The notes beneath the pieces are model-generated. The model saw nothing but the letters and a program-made list of their open reading frames with translations. It had not been told where the DNA came from and did no database searches. DNA of 64,000 nucleotides. Origin: Galdieria partita (taxonomy: Eukaryota > Rhodophyta > Bangiophyceae > Galdieriales > Galdieriaceae). The stretch covers positions 100,156 through 164,155 of the forward strand of contig BQMJ01000070.1 in assembly GCA_025991245.1 (NCBI GenBank). The letters run 5' to 3'. The number at the start of each line of letters is the position of its first letter. The stretch's first letter is position 1. The translations under genes and the position numbers were made by a program. Shown here in pieces: positions 20,732 to 31,326 of the stretch.

Positions 20732-23700
20732 ATGACTATTGGTTTCCTTTATGTTTCACTTGCTAGTCCAACTGCTCAACACAACTATCGTTCCAAGAAA
20801 CATGGAGTGACTTTACTTGGTAAATATTGCAGTTGGACAAGATATTGTCAACGATGTCACAATAGACGTTTGTTGGGCTCTTGGTTGATTTTTTGTGAAT
20901 ATAAGAATAGTTCAGATAGTCAGAATATACTTACTCAAGAAGAGGAAAAAAGAGAAAAGGAAGCCATCAACCGGATTGTCGTCACAAAGAGAAGAGAGGT
21001 CCCTTTTCTTGAGTTGATGGAAAACTTGTGGAAACAGCCTTATCAACCTGAAAAGTTGGAAAGAGTTATATATGACTGGTGGGAAACTAGTGGATACTTT
21101 GTTCCTAGTAATAACACATCGAAGACACCTTTCACAATATCTATGCCTCCACCTAACATAACAGGTGCCTTACATATGGGACACGCAGTATTTGTTACTC
21201 TTCAGGATATTCTTGTTCGTTATCATAGAATGCAACAATTTCCTACTTGTTGGATACCGGGAACTGATCATGCCAGTATTGCAACACAAATGTTGGTTGA
21301 AAGAATGCTGAAATCACAGCAAGGAAAGACAAAAGAAGAAGTAGGAAGAGAAAAGTTCCTCGAATTGGCGTGGCAATGGAAAGAGGAAAAAACAAAATAC
21401 ATTACTCAACAATTGAGAGCTATGGGAAGTAGTTGTGAATGGTCTAGAGAAAGATTTACTATGGATGAGCAACTATCGAAAGCAGTAGAAGAAGCATTTA
21501 TTCGTCTTTATGAAAGTGGATATATTTATCGTGGCCATTATTTGGTAAATTGGAGTCCACTTTTGCAAACTGCTGTAAGTGATTTGGAGGTAGAATGGGT
21601 TGAAGAGGATGGCTTTCTATATTACTTTAAATATTGTTTTGCAGATAGTCCTAATGAATATATTCCAATAGCCACAACTCGTCCAGAAACTATTTTAGGA
21701 GATGTTGCTGTTTGTGTACATCCTCAGGATGTTCGCTACAAAGACAGAATAGGGCAGCAAGTAATTGTTCCTTATATAGGACGTAGAATTCCAGTGATAG
21801 CTGATGAAGCAGTTGATCGCCACTTTGGAACTGGAGCACTGAAGATTACACCTGCACATGATCATTTGGACTACGAAATTGGCAAAAGACATGGACTTGC
21901 GCTGATCAACATCATGAATCGGGATGCAACTATGAATGAGCATTGTGGTTGCTTCCAAGGTTTGGATAGAATGGAGTGTCGTTCCAAGTTGTGGAGTTGG
22001 ATGGAATCTGAAGGACTTGTATTGAAAAAGGAGCCTTATTGTATTCGAGTTCCTCGCTCCCAACGAAGTGGAGAAGTAGTTGAACCTCTTATTTCTTTAC
22101 AATGGTTTGTTAAGACAGCTTCATTAGCTTTGCCTGCCATGAAAGCTATTCAAAGTGGAGAGATTCGAATTATTCCTTCACGTTTTGAGAAGATTTATTT
22201 GCATTGGATGCAAAATATTCACGATTGGTGCATTTCAAGACAGTTATGGTGGGGTCATTCTTTACCTGTTTGGTATCTAGAAGACATGGAGACAGATTGT
22301 AAGCAAGAACAAGATTCTTTTGTAGTTGCTCGTTCGGAACAAGAAGCTTTGGATAAGGTAAAAGCAAAATATCCAAACCTTATGGGAAAGATTCGATTGA
22401 GAAGAGAAACTGATGTTTTGGATACTTGGTTCTCTTCAGGTCTTTGGCCTTTTGCTTTATTAGGTTGGCCCAATACAGATACTTTGGATTATCAAAAGTT
22501 CTATCCCAACTCAGTTATGGAAACTGGATATGATATTTTATTCTTTTGGGTTGCCAGAATGATCATGTTGGGTTATGAATTAACTGGAAAGCCACCATTT
22601 CACACTGTTTATTTACATGGCCTTGTAAGAGATGCGAAAGGACAGAAAATGAGTAAAACGTTGGGAAATGTATTGGATCCTTTGCAAGTCATGGCAGATT
22701 ATGGAACGGATGCTTTGCGACTTGCTCTGGTTACGAATTGTCATGCAGGACAAGATATTCCTTTCTCATTAGAAAAAGTTGTTGTCCATCGTAACTTTGC
22801 CAACAAGTTGTGGAATATTGGTCGTTTTATTATACAAAATATACGTCAACGATATAATCAGAATGATTGGGCACGGTTGTATCAACAAATAGTCCAGAAT
22901 CCTTTGCAAGCACTGGACCATTTAGGAGTTGCTGAGAAATTTATTGTAGACCGACTATACAAGCTGACTGTTCAAGTCAGTCGCCATATAGAAGAGTTTG
23001 ATTTGGCAGCTGCTGGAAATCGAATAGTTGACTTTATATGGGATGACTTTGCGGATTGGTATATTGAAATTGCTAAAACGAGGTGGCAAGAAGACGAGTT
23101 ATATGGGGATGGTATTCAGGTTGCTGCAGTTTTGATATTTGTTTGGGATTACTGTTTACGTTTACTTCATCCTTTTATGCCTTTTATAACCGAAGCACAA
23201 TGGCAATGGTTGATCTATCATTGTGGAAGTTTGCCAAGGTCGACCGATGCACTTGTTATAACAGAATGGCCACAAATGGAACATTCACTGTTCCATTCAT
23301 TTTCCAAAGAAATGGAGCAACAAATATTCAGTTTTGAATGCTTTCGGGATATTGTTCGTACGATACGCAAGATTCGGGGAGATTATGGAGTTGCGCCTTC
23401 CCAAAAGGTCAAAGCAATCATTTATCTTAAACAAGAGGCAGAAGAATTGGCTTGGGCATTGAAGCAAGAATGGAATGCGTTGAAAGTTTTGGCCAAAACG
23501 GAGAATAGTCTCGATATTGAGCTGAATGATTCCGTATTTGCGGCTTCACAGTCAAATTACAATACAAATGCAATGGAAGAATATAGAGATGGTTTCATCT
23601 ATGTACTCATTTCTCCGGTTATCCTGATAGCAGTTGGCTTGAGAGGAAGCATCGATCCTCACAAGGAACTTGAAAGATTAACCAAACAAGACCAAAAATT

Positions 23701-23881
23701 ACAAAAGGAAGTGGAAATCCTTTCAAGTCGCTTAGATAATCCTCAATTCTTACAAAATGCACCAGCCAAAGTTGTTGATGAAAACAAACAATTATTAGAA
23801 CAATATCAACAACAACGACAAACCATAAGAGCACATTGGAATATCTTTAAGATGCTTGCAATGGAAAAGGAAGCCCAATAA
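20732..23881 (+). CDS. VARS2: Valyl-tRNA synthetase, probably organellar
   Basis: A 1049-residue class Ia synthetase without introns. It has the HIGH signature as GALHMGH, PPPNITG before it, the editing CP1 domain (TTRPETILGDVAVCVHP, GTGALKITPAHDHLDYEIG), the KMSKS loop as KMSKTLGN, the valine-specific WFSSGLWPF segment and a C-terminal tRNA-binding coiled coil (ELERLTKQDQKLQKEVEIL). The first 100 residues are basic and not conserved, in keeping with targeting to plastid and/or mitochondrion. The overall type is bacterial. If this genome has a second, cytosolic ValRS it is elsewhere. Confidence 0.95.
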   Translation: MTIGFLYVSLASPTAQHNYRSKKHGVTLLGKYCSWTRYCQRCHNRRLLGSWLIFCEYKNSSDSQNILTQEEEKREKEAINRIVVTKRREVPFLELMENLWKQPYQPEKLERVIYDWWETSGYFVPSNNTSKTPFTISMPPPNITGALHMGHAVFVTLQDILVRYHRMQQFPTCWIPGTDHASIATQMLVERMLKSQQGKTKEEVGREKFLELAWQWKEEKTKYITQQLRAMGSSCEWSRERFTMDEQLSKAVEEAFIRLYESGYIYRGHYLVNWSPLLQTAVSDLEVEWVEEDGFLYYFKYCFADSPNEYIPIATTRPETILGDVAVCVHPQDVRYKDRIGQQVIVPYIGRRIPVIADEAVDRHFGTGALKITPAHDHLDYEIGKRHGLALINIMNRDATMNEHCGCFQGLDRMECRSKLWSWMESEGLVLKKEPYCIRVPRSQRSGEVVEPLISLQWFVKTASLALPAMKAIQSGEIRIIPSRFEKIYLHWMQNIHDWCISRQLWWGHSLPVWYLEDMETDCKQEQDSFVVARSEQEALDKVKAKYPNLMGKIRLRRETDVLDTWFSSGLWPFALLGWPNTDTLDYQKFYPNSVMETGYDILFFWVARMIMLGYELTGKPPFHTVYLHGLVRDAKGQKMSKTLGNVLDPLQVMADYGTDALRLALVTNCHAGQDIPFSLEKVVVHRNFANKLWNIGRFIIQNIRQRYNQNDWARLYQQIVQNPLQALDHLGVAEKFIVDRLYKLTVQVSRHIEEFDLAAAGNRIVDFIWDDFADWYIEIAKTRWQEDELYGDGIQVAAVLIFVWDYCLRLLHPFMPFITEAQWQWLIYHCGSLPRSTDALVITEWPQMEHSLFHSFSKEMEQQIFSFECFRDIVRTIRKIRGDYGVAPSQKVKAIIYLKQEAEELAWALKQEWNALKVLAKTENSLDIELNDSVFAASQSNYNTNAMEEYRDGFIYVLISPVILIAVGLRGSIDPHKELERLTKQDQKLQKEVEILSSRLDNPQFLQNAPAKVVDENKQLLEQYQQQRQTIRAHWNIFKMLAMEKEAQ

Positions 23882-23911
23882 ATCAGATTTATTACGCAAC
23901 CCTATTCCAAA

Positions 23912-25366
23912 CTAACCGGATGATCCTAAAGTAAGTTTGAGTTCCTTCGAACGACCATCTCTGTCGACTTTCAAACGAACTGTTTGTCCAGGTTTCTTTT
24001 CCTCCAATATTTGAAAAAGATCACCTTCATTCTCTACTGTCCTTCCATCAATCTCAACTATGATATCTCCCAACTCAATACCAAGCGGACTTCTACTGGT
24101 ACCTCGTAAGCCTGCCTTTTCAGCTGGTGACCCTCGTTGAACATCTAATACTAAAACTCCTCTTTCAATGCCTAGAGCAGAAGATTGGGTCCCATCTAAA
24201 TAAGAGATACCAATGACTGGTCGAATAACTTTGCCATATTTAATCAACGAAGATACAATAGGTTTCAATGTGTCCACAGGAATAGCAAATCCAACTCCAG
24301 CTGAAGCACCAGAAGGTGAGTAAATACTGGTATTCATGCCTATCAGACGCCCTGACGAATCAAGTAAAGTTCCTCCAGAGTTTCCTGGATTGATTGCAGC
24401 ATCCGTTTGAATAACGTTTGATATCGGTTTACCTGTAGGGGAACGCATCTACACAGAAATAAATATATATATATAGTACATATATAGATCTCTCAAACTT
24501 ACGGTTCTTCCCAAACCAGAGACAACACCCGTTGTCAAAGTATGATCTAGTCCGAAGGGATTTCCAATGGCATAAGCACTTTGGCCTACTATCAAATCCG
24601 AAGAATGACCCAAAGGAATAGGTCGAAGTTCATTTTTGGGTGCGTCAATTTTCAAAACTGCCACGTCCTTATCCGGATCAACACCTACAAGTTTAGCATC
24701 GTAGATATGTCCGTTATATAATGTAATTTTGGCTGAAGTTGCCGAACGAATAACATGAAAATTGGTGACGATATGTCCATCAGTATCCCAAATAAACCCA
24801 GAGCCTTGTCCAGCAGGTAACTCCATTATATTGGGTGACAAGAAATCTAATCTTTCTACAAAAGTTGTGGCAAACACCACAGAAGGTGTTGCATTTTGAA
24901 ACAGTTCGATGACATCCTTTTCTTGCTGCTTTAAGGTAGTAGAAGCACTTCCAGGAACCAAAGACCTATTTTCAAAAGCAAAAGCTTCAAGTCTAGGAGG
25001 CAAACACCAATAGTTGGTCAAGAAAACGGTAGAAAGCAAGAGACACAGCACAGCTTTTGTCGAGAGCCGAGCAAAATTAGAAAAACCTTCAACCTTCGTA
25101 GCTTGGTAAAAGTCACGATTTTTTTCTGTCTTTCTTTGTTGTGTCTTCAAACTGGCGCAATACGAGACATGAGCTCCTTTGCAAGTTTTCAAATTCCTAC
25201 CACCTCCAAAACCTCTGATCAATTTTCTGAAACTGCTTCGTAGCAACCTTTGAGAAACAAATCTCACATAAATGCTCTGATTGGATGAAAAAAGGAATCC
25301 TAGTTTAAGTATTTCGCTTTCATAGCTTGTGTGACAGAATAACTTGGCGCAATTCTTCAAGTGCAT
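23912..25366 (-). CDS. DEG1: DEG/HtrA serine protease, thylakoid DEG1 or DEG8 type
   Basis: Exons 25366-24503 and 24448-23912 with a 54-bp AT-rich intron give 466 residues. The trypsin-like triad is visible: His in VTNFHVIRSA, Asp in DPDKDVAVLKID, and Ser in the motif INPGNSGGTLLDSSG. A single PDZ domain (YLDGTQSSALGIERGVLVLDV ... GDIIVEIDGRTV) follows. The long N-terminus is Ser/Arg/Lys-rich and contains a hydrophobic segment, AVLCLLLSTVFLTNYW, as expected for a bipartite plastid and thylakoid-lumen targeting sequence. DEG1-type proteases take part in photosystem II repair by degrading damaged D1 from the lumen. DEG1 versus DEG8 cannot be separated from sequence alone. Confidence 0.92.
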
Positions 25367-25550
25367 TTTTTCTTATCCAATTCGAAGGATGCAGAAATTC
25401 TCAAATGAACCTTTTGTGACCAATGGAACATTTGAAGAACCTATCTTGAACAGCACGAGATGACTAGCACGGAGATAACGAAAAAAGACACTCTAAACAA
25501 TATGGAGACTTTAAATCAATGTTCAAAAAACTTTCCGTTTTGTAATTTCA

Positions 25551-27901
25551 CTACATTCGAAATATGCCATACGAAAACGGAGCTGGTTTCTCTTGTGCCA
25601 TCCTACGTCCATTTGTCACTATTGACAGAGTAAGGCCTATAAAAGCAGCATTATTTAGTATTCCAATATCATTTCATATCTATTCTCTCTTCTTACCCAA
25701 CACTTTTCGTGTGTCTTGAGGAGCTATGACACCATCATCCCAAATTCTTGCAGAGGCATCTCATTTATCATTCAGTTTCTTTGCTAAACAAGAACAACAT
25801 TTCAAAAATAATACTTACAATAAGGAGAACCTTCTCTTTCATATTTTTCAACAAGAGAGCTACGAAATGCTTTTTCTTCATCTGGATTCCAAGTTTTGCC
25901 TGATTTCTCCAAGGCTTCCTTTTGAATCTTTATCATATTTTTGGTATCATAAGAGGACAATTAGCTCTTTATGGAATTGTATACTTACTTGAGTTAATAC
26001 GGATGCTGCTTGTTCTCCTCCCATAACAGAAATACGAGAGTTAGGCCAACTGAATAGAAAGTTGGGCTCATAAGCTCTACCACACATTCCATAATTACCA
26101 GCACCAAAACTTCCACCCATCAAAATAGTTATTTTGGGTACTTTAGCATTGGCCACTGCATTCACCATTTTGGCTCCATCCTTTGCAATTCCTCCTTCTT
26201 CATAGCTTTTACCCACCATAAAACCAGTAATATTCTGCAAGAAGAGTAGAGGTATTCCTCTATAATCACAAAGTTCTATGAAATGAGCAGCTTTTAAAGC
26301 ACTTTCACGAAATAAGACTCCTTGATTGGCTAAAATGCCTACTGGAAATCCATATATACTAGCGAATCCTGTAATAATGCTGGTTCCATAATATTGTTTG
26401 AATTCTACGCAAGTTGGTTGAGAGAAACAGAAAGGCGAAGTACTATAAATTATCCATACCTGTGAAATGACTGGCATCGACAATTCTAGCGATGACCTCC
26501 TTCACATCATATTGTGTTTTCAAGTCTGCAGGTACAATATCCAACAATTGTGATGTTGGATAGAGAGGTTCTTCAAAAGTTTTCAATGGATAAGATATAG
26601 TGCCTAATTCTGTAGACTCTATAAAGGTTGAGATAAAACAAGCCGTTATCAGAACCAAGAAAAGTTATTCTTACCTTTAGCAAAGCAAGAATATAAAATC
26701 TTTCTAGTTAAAGACAATGCATGCAAGTCATTGTAAGCATAATGATCAGCAACGCCGCTCTTTTTACAATGAAGATCCGCTCCTCCTAATTCTTCTGCAG
26801 TAACAACCTATTACAGTAGTTGTGAGCTCAATTGCATATAGAATCAATCGCTATTACCTCTCCAGTAGCTGCCTTTACGAGAGGAGGACTATAATTTCCT
26901 ATTTGAAAATATTTGTACAATGAGAGAAAGATTACTCACCCTCCCAAAAAAATAGTTCCTTGATTCTTCACAATCACAGTTTCATCTGCCATGGCGGGTA
27001 CATATGCCCCTAAAAGAACACAAATTCTTCATAAAAGCCGTACGATTCTCTCAAGTCATTCATTGCTCACCACCAGCAGTACAACTTCCCATCACTACGG
27101 CAATTTGTGGAATACCTTGTGCACTCATTCTAGCTTGATTATAAAATATTCTAAACAATATTCATTGCCTATCCAAAAACGTCAATCGATAGAGTCTTTA
27201 TGCCTACCTTCCAAAATGATCTTTATCAGGAAATACTTCTGCTTGTAACGGCAAATAGGCACCTCCACTGTCCACTAAATAGACACAAGGAAGTTTACAT
27301 TGTTCTGCAATACTTTGAGCTCTCAAATATTTCTTCACCTGTGTTGTAAACAAATATCTTCATTGTCTATTCGATAAAATATTTCAATGCCATGAATACC
27401 GTCAAAGGAAAGAAAGTTCCGCCTTTTGTAGTTGCGTCATTCGCAATAACCATAACTTTTCTACCATGTACTAGACCCACTCCAGTCACTAATCCTGCTG
27501 CAGGAACTGGACTATCATAGACTTGAAAAGCTAACAAAACTTGATTCAATAATAAGCTGTTGATAACTGAATACTCCAACAACCTGCCAATTGTGAAAGC
27601 TCCAAAAAGGGAGAAGTAGGATCCAATAATTTTTGAATACGATCGCGTACAAACCATTTGCCTCGTTCCTCGTGTCTCTTTATTGCCTTTTCACCACCGC
27701 CTTTGGCTATTTCCTCTACTTTTCCCTATTCTCGAGATAAGAGATCTTGTTCTTATGAAGAGTGAAGTCAAGAACCTTGAGGTTTCCGATGATTTCTTTC
27801 ATAACTTGAGCGTTTGCATTTGATTCCTTATTTGAACGGAAATTCGAAGCCAGTGTAGAATATCGAAAGGAAAATAATAACAGCGATGCTCTTTTGTTCA
27901 T
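25551..27901 (-). CDS. MCCB: Methylcrotonyl-CoA carboxylase beta subunit, mitochondrial
   Basis: Thirteen exons on the minus strand: 27901-27776, 27725-27584, 27530-27400, 27338-27208, 27150-27071, 27009-26940, 26888-26858, 26807-26675, 26618-26460, 26404-25989, 25927-25819, 25759-25697, 25636-25551. This gives 558 residues, close to the usual 540-560; all phases close. The carboxyltransferase motifs are present: [81 protein letters not shown] and the terminal GIFRM. The biotin-dependent enzyme carboxylates 3-methylcrotonyl-CoA in leucine catabolism in mitochondria; the N-terminus is suitable for import. The first intron has a weak donor (GTTCTT). It needs the alpha/biotin subunit, which is not in this window. 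Confidence 0.95.
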
Positions 27902-28058
27902 TCCACAAGTTGATTACTGCAACAAGTGAAGCAGAATTCTTCTGGACAAGAATTTCTTTGTCCAACGACGAAATGAAACAACATCATCATCTACAACTAT
28001 GAACTAGTTTTATTCATTTCATGGTTTGGAAACTTTTTAAAGGAAATACATTTTCATT

Positions 28059-29016
28059 ATGATTGTGAGACATTGTATTGGTTGGGACTATTGGTCGATT
28101 GGTTACATCATGTGGCAATTGTTTCGACTGTCGATAAGAAAAAGACTTGTTCCTCAATACAGTCAACTTAAAGAACATGTTTGGAACAATACAAAATATT
28201 GCTCTTTTTCTACTTTGGACCACAAAGATGAGAAACCTTTGAAGGATTCAACGAGTAACCAGCCAACTGAAAGTTTGTCTAATCCCCCAGCAACAGAAAC
28301 AAACTTTGTGGATAGTGAAAAGAGACCCGATGTGCCATCACGTAGTGTAAAGTCTTCCAAATTTCGCCAAGTGTACCGTTCCAAACTGATACACGAGTAT
28401 TATCCGGAACTTCGTATAAAACCTCCCTTTTTTGAATACGAACCTGATCGTGATAGACTTATTTATCAGGCACCCTATTTTCAAGCACCATTAGAGCTCA
28501 TTCGGTCGTTGTCTACTGAAGAAATAATTTCTGCATTGAAGGAATATGCTGGTTTTCTTAAAGGGGATAGAGAGATATTGCTGAATCGTCTCATCTTTTA
28601 TACGCGACCGAGACCTGAAGAGTTGATTCATGGCAAAGTATCGAGTACAAGAATGAATAAATCAGTTACCGTAGTATCTCGTCGTCCTTGTTATTATAAG
28701 AGGCTGAAAGTACGAACCTTTCGATTTCGTAAATTTATGGCAAGTCAAAAGTTTTCGTATGCAGAGAGAGTTGATTATGAGAATATTGACGGATGTTGAA
28801 TAGGCTCATGATGAGTTTAACTTGTGTGATGAAGGTGATGAAGTACTCATTCGTCACTGTCGGCCGTTAAGTGATCGAAAGCGATTTGTAGTTGTAGAAA
28901 ATTATGGCAAAAGAATTCCGAATATGGCGAATATGGAAGAGTTGATATTGAAAGCCAGAGAGAAACTGCTCAAAGAAACTGTCGAGTTTGAAAAGCAGAA
29001 GAATGTATTGAATTGA
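28059..29016 (+). CDS. MRPS17: Ribosomal protein uS17 with long N-terminal extension, probably mitochondrial
   Basis: Two exons, 28059-28739 and 28804-29016, give 297 residues. The S17 core starts at KVSSTRMNKSVTVVSRRPCYYKR and continues AHDEF...CDEGDEVLIRHCRPLSDRKRFVVVE, the OB-fold of bacterial-type S17. About 195 residues precede the core, which is unusual since S17 is normally about 90. They include a basic presequence-like start at an internal ATG (28113, MWQLFRLSIRKRLVPQ) and a helical segment around LSTEEIISALKEY. The extension suggests a mitochondrial ribosome rather than the plastid one. The intron has a GC donor (gcaagt), because only splicing there joins RFRKFM to AHDEF. Which of the two ATGs is used is uncertain. 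Confidence 0.87.
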
Positions 29017-29096
29017 GAAAAGAGTTTGTTATCCAATGGATGAACGTTATCCAAACCGACTTTTGTCGCATTCCATCGATCCATCATGATGATTAG

Positions 29097-31060
29097 ATGC
29101 AGAGTTTGTTATTACACCAAGTAAACATTTTTACAGGGCCTTGTTGTAAAAGTTGGCAGCCTGTTTTTCTAACTTTGAAAAGATTTTGGGTTACCCAGTC
29201 TACTCGTAGAGGTATTTTGAGGTGCAAGCCTTCCAAGTTTTTAGAAGAACCAAACTGGTCTTGTCCCAACTGTAACTATCAGTGGAAGTCTCCCAAGGTA
29301 CCAAAGTCTACTGTATTGACTGATAAAGACTCTGGTAAACAGTTGATACTTGATTGGAAAAGATTGTTGCAGTGGTTTCCAATCCATAATTTTGATAAAC
29401 AATCACAGTTTATATTATCTTTGCTATCCAACGTGAAAGTTGCAAGTGTTACTGACCGTATGTATTTGTTGGACTCCTTTACTCGTAGCGCCCATAGAGA
29501 AAGACTAGAAAGAGAAAAGAGAAGGGCACTCTATCAAAAGGTCATTGAAGAGTTGGAAAGATACGATGCCTTTTGTACTGCTGTCGATGAAGAAATTCGT
29601 ACAACAACAACTTTGGCCTTTAGTGGAGGTGGTGTGTTAGGCAATGCTTATGTCGGTGCACTTTCTGTATTGGAACGACATGGATTGGACTATAACAAAA
29701 TAACCAAGTTAGCAGGTACTTCAGCAGGTGCTTTGACAGGTTTGTTATTTGTTTTAGCTTTATCAAGAATCTATAACTTTGCATAGCCGCAGCTCTTGCA
29801 GTAGGTCATAATGCAGACTCCTGTAATTGTATTTTAAGAAAGACAGGATTTAAAGAACTTTTCTTTCCTGAATACTCTTCAGTTTTAGGTATGCGTGGTG
29901 GTTCTTCAGGACAGAAGTTGGAAGAGTTTATTGGAAATGTATTGGCAGAGAAGACAGGCAATCCGGATATTACTTTGAAGCAACTCTATGAGGAATATGG
30001 CAAAGAGTTGATTTGTGTAGCAACAGAATTGGATACTTTACGTGAACGCAAATTTCGTTACCAGACTGATCCAGATTTACCTGTTCGCCGTGCTGTTCGA
30101 ATGTCTTCTAGCGTTCCTATTATATTAGAGCCTATAGAATATAATGGACATTTATATGTGGATGGAGGTTTGACGAACAACTTTCCTGTAGATGAGTTAC
30201 CTGATCGAAATGGCATCGGAATGGTTGCGGATACTTGGGAAATATTAGCACAAATGAGATACTTTATTCGTTTGGACGATGCGGATCCTGAAGAGAGAGA
30301 CTTGGTGACAGCTATGAGAGAAAGATGGGAACATGTAAGTAGAGAAAAGAGACGTATAGTTTCTGTCTTTGATGTTGCTTTTGCTTCCATTCGGTGTCTT
30401 GTCCAAAATAATTTTGCATTGAGGCTTCGAATAGCAGATGTAGAAGAAGTGAGTCATGAACACATGCAGCCTCCTAGAAATTGGTGGTTGTGTGTAGGAG
30501 AGATTGATAGTTTTCATTTAGATTTGGACCAAGACAAACAACAGGAACTGTATAATAATGGCAAATTATCAGCTTTGTTTTTGATTCAATCCTGGATGAG
30601 AAGACTTCAAAGAAAAGAAACGAATATTCCCAAAGATGAAATTTTACGAGGATATTGGAAAGCGCCCGTTGATTTATTATGGCAAGCTTTGAGTTTGGTA
30701 TCTTTGACTGAAACGAAACCAACACCTTCGATGGAACAACAATCCATTGAATCCTCATCTTCATCTCGAGGAGCTCAATGGGAAACTTGTTTAGTAGAAC
30801 AATGTGAGGAAAAGGGACTTGGTGTGCTAACGGAAACATCTCAACAGCAAATCAACAAGGCATTAGAAGATACAGAAGAAGAAAGAAGTTCTCTTCAAGA
30901 GCAACTTGGTATGTATGAAACAATTATTCAAGGAATTCGGGATCGTTTACGACAATTGAGTATTTTGTCTAAATCAAACGATCCAAAAGAAGAAGAAGAA
31001 CATGAAATACAAGATGAAGACGATAAGAGTAAGGATCATATAATACATAGAGATATGTAG
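29097..31060 (+). CDS. Patatin-like phospholipase/lipase
   Basis: Exons 29097-29739 and 29787-31060 with a 47-bp intron give 638 residues. The patatin domain has the oxyanion glycine motif (FSGGGVLGNAYVGAL, about residue 175), the nucleophile elbow GTSAG (about 208; serine is the nucleophile) and the DGG aspartate (about residue 340, YVDGGLTNNFP), making the Ser-Asp dyad complete. The 170 residues before it are Cys- and Lys-rich with a WSCPNCNYQW half zinc knuckle. The C-terminal 200 residues are charged and include a coiled coil (EEERSSLQEQLGMYETII). The enzyme should hydrolyse acyl esters of phospho- or galactolipids. Membrane location, substrate and role in lipid turnover are not visible. 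Confidence 0.9.
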
Positions 31061-31131
31061 AGACAATAGAATAGATAGGCTTGGAAATCATTTCAAAGAT
31101 AAGTTTTCAGGATAAACTCTAGTTGCTTTTG

Positions 31132-31132
<1 letters not shown>

Positions 31133-31163
<31 letters not shown>
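31133..31163. repeat. (AT)n microsatellite
   Basis: A run of about 30 bp of alternating A and T lies 70 bp downstream of the patatin stop and before the next gene. Confidence 0.9.
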
Positions 31164-31169
<6 letters not shown>

Positions 31170-31326
31170 TGGAGCTGTATCTATTGTTTCTATATAATTG
31201 CTCTTATTCAAAGTAGTCCTAAAGTAACCACAATCCCCTTTCATGTCCAATGGAATGATTGGCTTGCTGTCAGTATATATTGAGAGACTTTTCAATTGGC
31301 GCCTTTTGGATGTTTGATGGGTTGAT

